Of a stretch of 64,000 bases of DNA, positions 13,320 to 25,498 are shown piece by piece; position 1 is the stretch's first letter, and the number at the start of each line of letters is the position of its first letter. Source of the DNA: Anticarsia gemmatalis. Taxonomy: Eukaryota; Arthropoda; Insecta; Lepidoptera; Erebidae. The position numbers and the translations under genes were made by a program. The stretch covers positions 2,171,001 through 2,235,000 of the forward strand of contig NC_134755.1 in NCBI RefSeq assembly GCF_050436995.1. Reading direction: 5' to 3'. The notes beneath the pieces were generated by a model. That model saw only the letters and a program-made list of their open reading frames with translations, searched no databases and was not told the DNA's origin.

Positions 13320-13530
13320 CTACGCTCGATAGATGGCGTTGTGCATTTATCCTGAATCGCGCTATGGTTTCGTTACGCGCGCGAGTATATAAGGCCACGG
13401 TTTGATAGCTCAAGTTAGATTTCCGAAACACGGAACAAATATTTGTGTGTATTTTTCGAAAGAATCACTCGCGTGACTGCGTAGTGATTCATAATAATAA
13501 TATAATATTATCAGTAGGCGTAGAAAATGA
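13320..13530 (+). promoter_or_regulatory. Promoter-like module with TATATAAG box
   Basis: TATATAAG at 13386-13393 lies in a GC-richer context (gttacgcgcgcgag just upstream). An initiator-like 'ctcaagtt' lies about 30 bases downstream. A hairpin 'gaatcact...agtgattc' lies at about 13462-13490. It could be a host core promoter or the promoter of an old LTR element; no following exon was found. Confidence 0.35.
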
Positions 13531-14107
13531 TTCAAGTGCTATGAAGGCCACACTACTTTCATAGTGTTTCAGTTACATATTAAGTAAGATACGATGAAAA
13601 TCAACTATCATCTTACTACTAATCACATTTCAGTATATTATTATATGCCTCTCAAAGCGTATATTCAGTGCACAGCAGTGAGTTACGTAATCTTACTTAT
13701 CAAAACTGTATAATAATTCAGTTTGACATGTTTCCTATCAGAATAAATAACGCTGATAACACATTCAATGATTTTGTACAAACATAAGTTATTTCATTTT
13801 CTATGAAAATACAATTTAAATTAAAACTAACTGCTGCAATATATAATTCATATTTTCAAAAGACCTCAATGTCAACTAAGTATATATAAATGGAAATAGT
13901 TATTGAATAACATTTTCCTACAAACCCGATCAATATTGCAATCAAAGAGAGACTGGTAAAACGCTTACTACGCGAGCAATGTTATAACTCAACAATAAGA
14001 ACCAGTGGCTTGAGACATCAAACGACCACAGACCACCGCATGCACTTTCATGTTGGAAACTATTTATTAAAATGTCAGTAAATCATTTATATGGGAACAG
14101 TTGCTCT
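13531..14107. other. No gene seen
   Basis: AT-rich sequence downstream of the promoter-like module. No exon with good splice sites was recognised. Confidence 0.4.
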
Positions 14108-14300
14108 GACTGCCTCTCTTGCACACTGCACAGTGGTTTAAGTCGCCACGCCACTACCATTGCGTCGTGGGTTTGATTCCCACACGGAACAATTATTTGT
14201 GCGAACGATAAGCAATTGTTTTGGGTCTGGGTGTACTTTGCATCCGTTGTTTGTAAAAGTCCCCGTGACACAATACCAATACTTAGTGCGGGGGTTGTCT
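14108..14300 (+). mobile_element. tRNA-derived SINE
   Basis: tRNA-like head 'agtcgccacgccactacc' with B box 'gggtttgattcccac', body 'gcaattgttttgggtctggg', tail 'agtccccgtgacacaa'. The minus open frame here is this SINE. Confidence 0.8.
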
Positions 14301-14576
14301 TTCAAAAAGAGAAAGAGACTTTAAATATCAAATACAGGCAAAATTTTAGCAAGAAATGGCTACTTCTTCCTAGATCCATTTAAGATTTTGTCGTAGCGAA
14401 AGGCTACTTACTTTTTTATACGAAAAAAAAGTATCATAGGGGCCAGTTTAGAGTTTAATCAATATGATTGTAGACTGTATCACTACATTTCTAAACACCA
14501 CAACTGCAACCGTTGTTCATGTCTGACATTTTACTCGTCGTTCGAAAATAATTTCATTCGGGAACGAAGCGCATAG

Positions 14577-14666
14577 TTTCGCGCCAAATCGACAAAACAA
14601 TAGGAATTCTCTTTGTGCTAGCTCCAATGTGCGAAGAATTTTCATTGGTCTGATTGTTGACCAATG
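14577..14666. promoter_or_regulatory. E2F consensus plus divergent CCAAT boxes
   Basis: TTTCGCGCCAAA (14577-14588) is a perfect E2F-type site. CATTGGTC (14643-14650) and GACCAATG (14659-14666) form a perfect 8-bp inverted pair of CCAAT boxes. Such a combination suits a cell-cycle or bidirectional promoter (family knowledge), but no transcript start is visible. Confidence 0.3.
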
Positions 14667-14861
14667 TTAGTCTCATTTCAAATTACTTTTTTAGTACTGG
14701 TTGGTTAGAATTCGAATTAAAATGATGTTCATTTAAAATGTTTTCAATAAAGACTACTTAAAAAAAAACCTTGTAACCAATGATGGTGTGTGAGTAAGTG
14801 AGGTTTTACAAATTATGAATATAAAACGCAGTCCAGTATGACAAGATGTATGAATGTGAAT

Positions 14862-14965
14862 GAAGCAAAAAAAGTTTGTAAGGATCGTACCCAGTGACGT
14901 TCTCTGGTCTCTGCCTACCCCTATGTGAAGATGGCTAGATTTTATGTATGAATGTATGTCTGTAT
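14862..14965 (+). mobile_element. LINE-like 3' coding end fragment
   Basis: 'aagtttgtaaggatcgtacc' then 'gacgttct.tggtctctg' recurs at 44508-44592. Both encode a VCKDRT...RSLVS stretch, so this is probably the end of a retrotransposon reading frame. The clade is not recognised. Confidence 0.5.
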
Positions 14966-16016
14966 ATGTGTTCGTAAGAATATTTAAAAAAATCTTAAAC
15001 GTCTATAACCAGTCTCGAATTTTTAACCAAAATAAGATTACATTTGAAATCAGGCTAAAAGCAGTGAGCAATAAAACAAATTTAAACTTTTTCACGGTCA
15101 AGTAAACGTACAAAGTTAGCCTTTAGCCCCAAAAAGGATTTAACTATAATAAAATAGTTTCTGAAAGTTTTAAGCGTGAGTAATCTTTAAATAAGAATAA
15201 TGCCTTTGGATATACTTCAAGGTCGGTTCAAGGATTTCGTTAAAATAAATCTAGTTTGATTTGAATTTATAGCTATTGATTTAAGTTGATTCTTGAGTTA
15301 AAATATAGACATTCTGAGAAAACTATTATTTAAAATCACTGCTTATTATAAAATAAAGTCTCCTGTCGCTTCTTTCTGTCTGTTTTCTTACGATAAAATT
15401 GTACGAATTTACGTTACGGTTAACGTTAAAGTTTCATATAAAATAAACCCGGGTAGAATAGGGGCGGATCGCTAGTATGGTCTAAGACTTTGGTACTCCT
15501 AAACGTAGAGAATTATACCAAACTGTGATGATTCGATTTGTGCTAAAACTGAATATTGCGTTCAATACACCCTGTTAGTACACAAATTACAAAAAAAACG
15601 AATCATCCTGCCCGGTTTTAGCTGTTTTATGAACAAATACGAAGTAAACACACATGAGGCACGAATCTACAATATATTTTATATTTCAAAACAACTTAAA
15701 AAAGGGATAGAGAATTCAAATACTGCCAATGGCAGCTATATCAACAAAATATTTTATTCTAAAACATGGGCGAGGTCATTCATACGACCTAACCCTGCGA
15801 CCGCTTAGTATACTAATGGTAATGTCCTTTAGGCGGGTTTTAAGCCAAAAATTGTTTTAAATAATATTATTTCGCGTTTTTTGGTGAAGATTATGCAATG
15901 ACTGAGTGATTTAATTTGTATACCACATATTGTTATGTGGTATGTTACGCCAATGATTTATCGAATATATTGCGTATTAGAAATAATTAACTTGTTATAG
16001 CGTTGAAAAAAAAAAA

Positions 16017-16125
16017 CATGACGAAGGTACCTTGCCCGAGAGTTCTTCAAAACAATTATTGAAAAGGTGCAATGTCCCCAGCCTGTACTTGGCCGTCGTG
16101 ATTCTCTGATTAGTGCAGTTTTCCC
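16017..16125 (+). mobile_element. tRNA-SINE body fragment
   Basis: 'gagagttcttcaaaacaatt', then 'gcaatgtccccagcctgtac' and 'ttggcc' match the middle of the 40428-40618 family. Confidence 0.6.
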
Positions 16126-18977
16126 TTATACTGTTAGCCCGCGTTTCGCCGGGACAATCGGTCATTTGATACCAAACTAAGCAGAGCTTGTACTATGATT
16201 ACTAATCGAAAGACATACCCTATCAATCATCGCACAAATATTTAAATTCATCCTAGGTCCAATCCACTGCGCCAAACAACCAGTCAAATAACCGATCGTT
16301 TAAATTCAAAATGTATTGCAATCTTATTGTTCAATGTTATTGTATGTAGGGACCGCCTTTTAGGGCTGTTTGGCGATACATCGTACCATATGCTTCAATG
16401 ATCGTTATACTTGTCTATACGTGTCCTGTTTACAAGTAAACGATTTTAAGATATTGAACTATTATTGTTATGGAACGTTTGGTTTGTTTTTTAGGTCTGC
16501 CCTTGGTTGGACTATTCAAGCGATGCAAATGTGAATCAAAAAAATTGTTTCGGATCATATACTTTGTTTTTTTACATATCTTTTAACAGGCTTTAAGGAT
16601 ATACGCTCTTTTTGACTCTACATCAGGCAGAGGTTGACTAGAAGAGAATGCCCTTTGACATGAATACATTAATGGTGTTTAAAGTCATAAATAAAGAACA
16701 TGAATCCTTATGAATAGACAAAAATAAGGGCATCACGTGATATTTCAAACAAAAACAACACTTAAGGTAAACATTTTACATTTATAAGAGATAATGAGCA
16801 CAAATTACCACCAAATAATCAACCTTAAAGGCTTTCTAAGAATCACTATGAAATTTTACATTATAGAAAAGCAAAACAATAAATATACAAGCAACTTTCA
16901 CTTATACCTGTAGCAAAATAATCTCGTAATTAAAACTCTGGGTAGAAAATACCCTCCATCCTTTGTAGGGTTATGTGGCTGACGTCATCTCTGTAAATGA
17001 CGTTAAGAGCCTTCTTATTCATTGGGAAAAATCGAAGAGAATTGCCTTGTCGGGAGCTGAGCCTTGAGTGCCTGACTGAAGGGTGTATGAGTATAAATGT
17101 ATGGAAGAATAATTGTATGCGTATGTTTGACCCTTTGTGGATGTTTATTTGTGTATTGTCGAAATAAAGCTGTTGTAAAAATAGCATGGTATTGTGTAAA
17201 AAAGTTTTGTTCTGTTTTTGTCATGGTGTTAGGGGAATGCTGATGATACGATGTGCTGATATGATGTGATGATCGATTTTTCTTTCCTCGAGTTTTTACT
17301 ATCTCTTTGCAGAAAAATGTCTGCTTCCAATATGAATAAGAATTAAGAATAAGTCCACTACGTTTTGATAAGTAAGTGTAGGTTTAGAACTTTGTACTGA
17401 AATAACTGTTCTAAAATATACCTATTCCCCCGATTGTTATTCGAATACATTTTTCCTACTAGTATAGAAATAAATATAAAAATATAGAACTAGTTTTACA
17501 CGGATTATATGCTAGTCTTATTACAACTCTTGTAATAGCAGATTTAAATACAAACAATTATTAAATAATTATATTATTATCTTAAATTACTGCTATATAG
17601 TTCCGGAAACTCAAACACTTATGACAAGTTGTTCACAGAAAACCATGCCTTTCCCATCTAATTCCCAAACTGCCACTTACCCTTATGACCTATTAAAAGC
17701 CACGAATAACCCAACCCCTTAGAGTTAAAAGCTCGCTTCAAATCTGGGTTGATTGTCAAAAATTAATTTAATGCATGACATGTTTCCCGCCATAATGCCT
17801 GGTGCCGCGTGACGCACGAACTAAACGCATTTGGTTATTAAAGCTTGTTATGACGTTTTGTTTTTACTGTGTTATAATGGTAATATATGTAATGATACTT
17901 TTTACATATTTATTAGGTTTCTGGGTTAAATGTGGTGATATTTTTACGGTGGGAATGTTTTTAAGCTCTGATTTTGTGTAAAAATAATGTAGTAGTGCTT
18001 AGGTGCTTTTTGCAAAATGTAGTGTTTTAACGGAAACTCATTTATTACTTCTAAAAGCTGGAACTATATAAACATTTGCATAGGCAACCTTGCGTATGTT
18101 GTTTTAATAATTTATTTTTAAGGTAGTTATACCAATCTACATAAATCTCAACGTTATTTTTCGACATTGACTTAACCTGTGACTAAATAAAATTCTATAT
18201 TATTATTATTCTATGCAAAATAAAGTTCTTAATTATTTAACTTAAAATATCTACCGACTACATTCCCCCGAACAGAAATTTTGCTTCCAAAATAATTCGC
18301 AACGTTCAAGCACAAAAGTTGCAGCAGCAAGTTTAAACGATCAGCGCTTACGTCACACACAACTCATATATCATACAAACTTGCAACAAACACGTATTTC
18401 ATAAAACTAACGAAGCTGAAATCCGCTGAAATATTTAAACGCTAAGCAAACTGCGAGCGGTGCTCTCACACCGAGACAATTTGCAGAGAAAGCTTAAATA
18501 TTGATGAAAGAATACAATTATAAGCGCCTGACTGAATAAATATAGCAAAAATTTGCGAGAAATTTTATTGCCTATTACAAAAATGGACCAGAGAACGGTT
18601 TTTGAGAAGAACTTACTCACTATAAATATTTGGAGACTATTTTTTTTAATTCTTTATTCATATCACTCAACGAGTCTACAACAATCTCTCTGAAGCGTAT
18701 TTTTAACTATTTTTTCTTGACCTTTCTTTTATATAAGCGACAGATTTTGACCAAAATTTCCTCATTCTCAATTACAAAATATTCGTGCGTTTTATACGAT
18801 CCTCCTTGCAGTATTCATACTATGTCGATACATCTAGATTTCCATTTTTTTCCCATAAAGAGAGATGAGAGCCGTTAGCAGATTCACAAAACATTGAACT
18901 AACGATACTAAACCTACTATCCGTCTCGATTACAGCAGCAAAAAATACTAGAGTGGAAAACCAAATCCGTCCTTTTT
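16126..18977. other. No gene seen
   Basis: AT-rich. 16930-17230 has overlapping minus-strand open frames and an AATAAA at 17163 on the plus strand, but no domain or splice pattern that I can defend. Confidence 0.4.
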
Positions 18978-19112
18978 ACAAGGATTAAAAATACATAGTA
19001 AACGTCACGGTTTCCCGAATAACGTGACGTCACATCACCCCAGGCGCGACAATTTCCCGCGCAACTGACAGCGGACTGATGTGTTGCCACTTCTCACAAC
19101 TTCCCGCCAAAC
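18978..19112. promoter_or_regulatory. GC-rich patch with CRE and two E2F-like sites
   Basis: The palindromic CRE TGACGTCA is at 19025-19032, TTTCCCGC at 19053-19060, and TTCCCGCCAAA at 19101-19111. 'caactgac' between them resembles a Myb site. The whole patch is much richer in C and G than its flanks. This is a candidate regulatory island; function is inferred from motifs only. Confidence 0.35.
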
Positions 19113-20760
19113 TTACCCGTCATATTTAATCTGTGGTATATGTCAACGCTTTAACTTTTCATTTTGAACTTAAATATTTGCATTAGGTATGTTGGTTGCT
19201 TCCAAAATATGACTTTAAAAGTAAATTGAAAGTGCCAATGGGAAAAATATCCCGGTCAGTAGCTTGACTCTTCATCAGTAAGCAATCAGTGAGTTCAGCG
19301 AGAATGGGTGACTACTTGATGGTAAATGATAATCTTTTCATATACCTACTTACTAACATAATATTTTGAAGGCAAACACTAATTTAAATTCAATACAAGT
19401 ATGCTAAATGTTAAAAAATGTTCCTTCGATTTTTACTCTCTTTTTACAAAACTGCTATACCAGCCGATACGTGATTTATATGGAATTTTGGCAGCGCGAT
19501 AGTTATATCACTGGAAAGCCAAAGGCTACATTTTTCATTGAAAAAAATTCGATGAGAGCGGAGCGTAAAACCTAGTTTCAAATAAAATTTATTTGTAAGT
19601 TGTAGTAAAGAAAAAATAAATTAATTATCCGTAAAAAGTTCTTTACATGAAATAATCAAGCTTAAAATCTTTTTAGCAGAAGGCAGTCTGGGTATTTTGT
19701 ACAAACTATAGTCAAGAATGTTCAAACGAAACCAATTTCAATTTGGAAAGCTAAAGTTTAATTTAGCGGAGATCTTATTTAGTGTCTGACAAAAATGTTC
19801 AACTTTATACGAGTACAAGAGAATACTAGTTTATCTAGTTTTAATTTAGTTTTTATTATATAAAGAATAGACAGTTTTGCAGCAATATATTTTAATGTAT
19901 TTAACATAAAATTATTATCATGATATTAGTCATTTAGGTAACCTACCCAAAGCTCCACATCACACAGCGTAGCGCGGGAGAGCATATTTTCTCGCTGCTG
20001 GAAAACATTTGCAGTGTTCACTGTTCATGATAACTTTCCACGCTACCCGCGGCATAGAGGGGGCAGTGTGTAAATAAAAAAAATGATAGTTCTCGCTTTA
20101 AAACCGAAAAGTAGGCTATCTAATGACGTGAGACCTTTCCAAAAATACAAACTGGTCAATCGGAGAGCCAAAATTAAAACCATCCTCAACATTTCCAGTA
20201 AAACAACACTGCACAACAAAAAGTTTTCATATATTTTTAAACTTTGAAGTACAGATGCAAATCGTCTGTCAACCTGTCAAAAACTCAACAACTGTAGTTG
20301 TTATGTCAAAAGCAAATAATACCGGTAACGAAATGTCAGGACACTGCAGCCATTTCAAAAAGTTCAGTGATGTCAAAAGTGACGTAACATAGAGATTGAA
20401 TCAACTTCTCCGAAACACGAAAGGGTTTTGATGCCGGGAGTATTTTATTATAGAACTTTAAATGTATTTTATTATAGAATTCATTTCAGTACCGATATTT
20501 TGGTAGGGACGTTACCAGATTCTATTAGTCCGATGATGGTTTCTTTCATACAGTATCGGAAAAATTTAAGCGTAACTCATAAGTCACATGAAGTCGCAAC
20601 ATGTCAATTTTCGTAGTAACGTACTGCGTAAAATAGTTAGCCTTAATCAATAATAAGAGTGATTTTAAACTCAGTGACCTACTATTAATATGAATATAAG
20701 AAGTACTCGTGTAATAGTTTATCTTTAGATCGTTTTTTAACCTTTCAATATTTCAAACAT
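19113..20760. other. No gene seen
   Basis: AT-rich non-coding sequence. No repeats with clear ends were recognised. Confidence 0.45.
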
Positions 20761-20880
20761 GCTCTTGTGTCGCGGGGACTTTTAAATTAAATCATTGTTC
20801 CGAGTGGGAACCTAGCCCACGACCTCCCAATGTAATGTTAGTGGCGTGGCGACGTAAACCGCTGCGCCACGGAGGCAGCT
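20761..20880 (-). mobile_element. tRNA-SINE, internally deleted
   Basis: 'cttgtgtcgcggggactttt' tail joins almost directly to the head (tgggaacctagcccacgacc, tggcgtggcgacg, gctgcgccacggaggcag). The middle of the family is missing. Confidence 0.75.
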
Positions 20881-22210
20881 TCTTTTGTTAGTGGTTCTAA
20901 TCTCCAAATATCAGTATTTCCAGATAACAAACTGACACATCTCATAATATCTTTCCTCGATCAATTCAAGACAAAAACCAATATCTGAAATTCGCTGCTA
21001 CCACCAGACTATGAAAGTAGCACTCTCATTTTCATAATTAAAGTGTATTAACACTCGAGTGTGTGCCCTTTAATTAATTATATTGACACTTTCCACGTGA
21101 GAGGAGACCCAATAAATGTAATTAATTCTCAAAATATTAAAAGATTATTATTACCTGTATATATGATAATGAACGTTCGTAAATTGGCTGTATATTTCGC
21201 GTGAGCTGATCAGGGAACTACATATTGGTTTTTCCGAGTTAACACTCAAAATGATTATTTTCAACAGTACATAATAATTACAAATCTCTGTAATATTGAT
21301 TTTCACGTTAATATTCATATATTGATCAATTCGTAAAAAGCAAAACAATTTTTATTTTAACTGTAAATACGTTCTTAAATGGAAATATTTAGGTCGTAAA
21401 GTGTGGTCAAAGTGATGGTCATGCTCCTTCTACAATGCTAGAGTATTTGATTTATAGAGATGAAATACTGCTTTGAAATTACGTGTGTGTTGAAATACAA
21501 TGTGATTGTAAGTTGTTTTTTTGGACCTTGTAGTAAATTAAGGTAACGTTTGTAATTATATTTTGTGTCACAAGATACAAATAAAAACAGGAGTTTCCTA
21601 GACAAAATTTAACATTACTATCAGTCAAAAAAAAGATAGCGTATACCCAAAGAGAGAGGACATTGAACGAACTGTCTACAACAGTCTTATAATCGCACTA
21701 CATAAAGCTAGCAATATTATAAATCAGCATTTAAGTATAACAACCCCACAAATCTGAATAAACAAACTTATATCTAAGCTAGCGAAATTGCGCGATACCA
21801 TAAACTTCATACACTCGGTATAGTAAGGAACGTTGAGCTCAACACTCAACGGACTGTAAACTCATCTTGATTTTACGAACACTCATACGCAATGCGAATT
21901 GTGTTTGGAAGATCAAGTGTACCGAGAATATAAGTTGTGTGACAAAGAGTTAGTCGCTACAAATGAATGGATGTCTATTGTTATCTTATTGTTATCTAAA
22001 TAAAGAGAAATAGAAGTTGAATTTGTGAACAAAGACGAATGCAATTCGATTGATTATTTATGTAGGAAAATCAGCTTGATGCGTTACATAAGATTTTGTA
22101 CAAAAGTACTTTGGTTCAATCATGATGAATTTTTTAGTAATAATATTTTTTTGGATGACTTTAGCAGTATAAACAAAGCCAATACGTATATTTAAGTAGT
22201 ACATAATATT

Positions 22211-22261
22211 ATTGAGGTATTGAATTCGTTTATATAGTATAAACGAATTCAATACCTCAAT
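22211..22261. repeat. Perfect palindrome, 24-bp arms, 3-bp loop
   Basis: Arms starting attgaggtattgaattcg pair exactly across a central 'tag' (22235-22237). Similarity continues outward after one mismatch. It is not obviously the end of a known element. Confidence 0.9.
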
Positions 22262-23945
22262 TATATTTTATTTTAGATTTTTGTTGTAATATTTTTACAA
22301 CAATAACTCTATTATACGTTGATAATACTTTACCAAATTACAAACAAATATTGCAAACGCAAACTTTCAAAACACCTATTGCTTTTGGAAAAGGGAACAC
22401 TATTTTACACTATAAAAGAATCTCCGGCCTACAAATAATGTATAACTGTATGTCATAGTCCTTCTATGTTACATTCAAGTTTATAATACCGAGAAAAATT
22501 GCAACGAGTCGTCGAGTTGGTCGACTGCGAAATTCAATATACGACAAAATATCGCCACTGTATGTTTATGTTTTATTTCAATATTCCCGTCACAAATCAA
22601 TTTCAATATTTCGAGTGTTTCCAAAAATGTGCATTTTGATTTTTGTTTGCAAATCTGAAGTTTGGTAAATACAGTTTTTGATAATAGTTTTTGACAAATA
22701 AAAGTTGAAAACTGTTGCTAGCTAGCTGACTGTATATACTATATGGTAAAACGTAATATAACTTTTGTTTCGGAAACTAAATTGTACATGAAATGAATAA
22801 ATATACATGTAAGCTATGCAAAATTTGTATATGATGTGATCCCGAGTCGTCAACTATCTATGCGAAATTTGATTAGAATTTATTTCGTAGCTTTTTGCTT
22901 GAATTAGTAATTATAAATATGTTTAATAATCAAACAGAGAAAAAACTCTAAATAAAATATTTTAGTACAGACATTTCTAAAACTCAAATATATAAGACCT
23001 TTAAAATAATATCGACAGATGTCTCACTTCATGTTTGAACTTATAATAAGATCCAATTCGAGCAATATAAAGTTAGTTGTAGCAATATATCGCGCTCGTA
23101 TCACTCGCAGGTACCTGCCTCCTATATATATGTACGTATGTTGTGATTTTCAGCTGAAAAGATTCTGCACGTAATCTCGTTTAGATGCAACTTTCTTGTG
23201 AATGTCGACACCTAAACAATATTTGTACTTGGCTTCCAAAATAATGCATACTTACTGTTTGAAATCATTGTTAAATTTTTTAGAGAAAACGTTGCCTTTG
23301 TCCAGTGGCAATATTTCCAGCGATTCTACGAGTATAAGTCATTTACTGAATAGAGAGTGGGTATACCTACTGTGTCAAACAACAACCGAAACAGATTTCT
23401 CACGTGCCCTTCGAAGCACAGATACACTCACTTCTAGCCACCCATTAACGCAAGATCCACGCGGAAAGTAGATATTATACTGACCAAATTTAGTGACAAT
23501 CCGTTCAGAAGTTTTTCGTGAAAGAGTAACAAACATTACATACCATCTCCCAAATTTTCGCATATAATATAGCTAAAGTTACAAAAAATTTAACACAAAA
23601 TACAAAGCCATTTTAAATCATTTCACACAGCACCTCTCAACACATATACTCCATACATACGTGATTAACTATCTCAAGGCTCGACACGGAAGCGTGGCGG
23701 CGATCGAAGCATGCAATCAAACTTTATTGTGAACATCTCAGCACATACTCATATGAGTACAACTTCAGTTCGCTTTAGAGGAGACTTTTGATTGGACGAT
23801 AGCTCAATGCTCTATCTAGCTGTTCATATTTACACGTATATTATAGACAAAAGTAATTGTTTTGATGCCTTCTTGGCTACTTTACCAAATTAGGCAGTGT
23901 TTGTATGTATACAATAACTCGTATTCTGTTGTAGAGCATCGGCTG

Positions 23946-24146
23946 TCAAAGAGAAATTATTTTTTTCCTCCGTATGTAACTTAAAGCTTTTTCAAGCTTA
24001 TCAAAATTAGTTCCGCCGATTTCACGTGACACATTATAAACATAAATATTTGTTGGTTTAATAGAAACACCGAAAGATTTTCTTTTATTATATATCTTCA
24101 TGCCTGGTATACCCAAAGGTGCAGGCAGAGCACAGGATACTACCAC
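23946..24146 (-). CDS. Unrecognised possible terminal exon
   Basis: A minus-strand frame encodes about 66 residues beginning VVVSCALPAPLGIPGMKIYN and ending TGA at 23946-23948. It has mixed, non-repetitive composition. A possible acceptor 'aatctag' lies just upstream on the minus strand. I do not recognise the family. The absence of upstream exons and of a poly(A) signal makes chance or an old element plausible. Confidence 0.15.
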   Translation of the reverse strand: MVVSCALPAPLGIPGMKIYNKRKSFGVSIKPTNIYVYNVSREIGGTNFDKLEKALSYIRRKKIISL

Positions 24147-24499
24147 ATTTGCTAGATTATTATATTACTAAAAAAATAACCCAACCTCATATAATTTAGA
24201 ACTTCAGTTAAACAACAGTGATATGTAAAACTAACCCTAAACATATTCTATTACATCACAGGAGCACATCAATGAAACTCCGTATTTCATAATAAATCGT
24301 CCGAACTACATAAATCTAACTAGGATTTTTGCCACGCATTCGTATGTAAATCTGAAATGATATATGTTTAGAAAAATCCATAGACTTAACCTAAGTAAAT
24401 CTTGCAGTACATTAAACTTACTAGGTTCGAGAACTTTGTCCTATAAAAATGCTAGACGTAATAATTATTTAGTGTCTGGTATATTTGTCTAAGAAAAGT

Positions 24500-24682
24500 G
24501 ATAGCCGAGTGGTATTAGTAAGTCCTTACCTCCTACGCGGTTTGAACCCGACGCAGCACACCAATGACTTTTCAAAGTTGTTTGTATTAGATATTGTGTT
24601 GCAAACCCTGCATGACTGAACGTTCTTTAGGACAGCTGTTTAAAGGTAGGCAAAGTCCTCAACGAAAACTTGTTAATCGACC
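24500..24682 (+). mobile_element. tRNA-SINE without its tail
   Basis: Head 'agccgagtggtattag...cctcctacgcggtttgaaccc', then 'caccaatgacttttcaaagt', then 'ggtaggcaaagtcctcaac'. The cagcagtgggac tail is absent. Confidence 0.7.
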
Positions 24683-25308
24683 AAACGGCAGCCTGCACGT
24701 TCGGGTATGAAAGTTGTGATATTATCTAAGTATGTAAGTAACACCAATTTTACAGGTAACCTAACTCATTTTTACTCAAATTATTTAGTATACAAGCAGA
24801 TACAAGCAATCACAAAAGCCTGGAACGTAACTTACAGCTGAAAATTTCAACAAAATAATATTCGCAGGCAAAACTGTTTTCAATACTGAGTGACCGCAAG
24901 CATTCTGAACGAAAATATAACAACACAATAGCTAGTTACTAGTTTAACCATATATTTCAATAATTTTGTATCGAAATAACTAAGTATTATAATATTTGTT
25001 ACGAGTACTTTTTAGTGTTGCACAGATTTAATTTAAAAATACTCGTGGATTCCGATACGAAGCTAGAAACAGTAACAGTTTTTTATTTCATTTGTTGACG
25101 TGAAATTTCTATCGGATTTTTCGTGTGAATCTTTTTGTTTAGAAGACGGGTTATATTATGTTCCTCATCACTATTGCTGGGTATGATGTTTATTTACCAT
25201 TGTTTTTGTGTAAGCTCTTTAGACGCCCAGAATTACATGCCAACATTATTAAAAACGGCGAAATGTATGCGATATTTGCTACAGTAACAGCTCTGCCTAT
25301 ATTTGCAG
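24683..25308. other. No gene seen
   Basis: AT-rich; the open frames near 25158-25424 run into the MITE that follows. Confidence 0.45.
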
Positions 25309-25498
25309 TTCTGTACCTCAATTCTCTAACACTATCGACTACCGACAACCGACTAGCTATCGAAATTTTGACATTTAGAATGTACTGCCAAAACATTTCC
25401 TACTATGCCCGTCAGAGGCGCTGATCAGATTTTCATACATTTCTCAATGACAGGTCGGTTGTCGGGAGTCGATAGTAGTAGAGAATTGAGCTACAGGT
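25309..25498. mobile_element. MITE with long TIRs (ctcaattctcta...ctatcgact)
   Basis: The left end ctgtacctcaattctc... and the right end ...gaattgagctacag are inverted repeats. They extend through actatcgactaccgacaacc and the matching right arm, about 45-50 bp in all. Total about 190 bp. Fragments of the core occur at 51511-51660 and 62870-63005. Confidence 0.75.

Larger units (their letters stand above)
14301..16016. other. No gene seen; E2F/CCAAT cluster and one LINE tail inside
   Basis: Apart from the features at 14577-14666 and 14862-14965, this is AT-rich sequence. A short perfect hairpin (10-bp arms, ataccacata) lies at 15920-15943. Confidence 0.45.
20881..24499. other. No confident gene; one palindrome, eroded repeat
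   Basis: 22212-22260 is a near-perfect palindrome, listed separately. 23500-23575 resembles an eroded minus-strand Helitron 5' end ('gaaagagtaacaaacatt'). 23946-24146 is a possible exon, listed separately. The rest is AT-rich. Confidence 0.4.
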
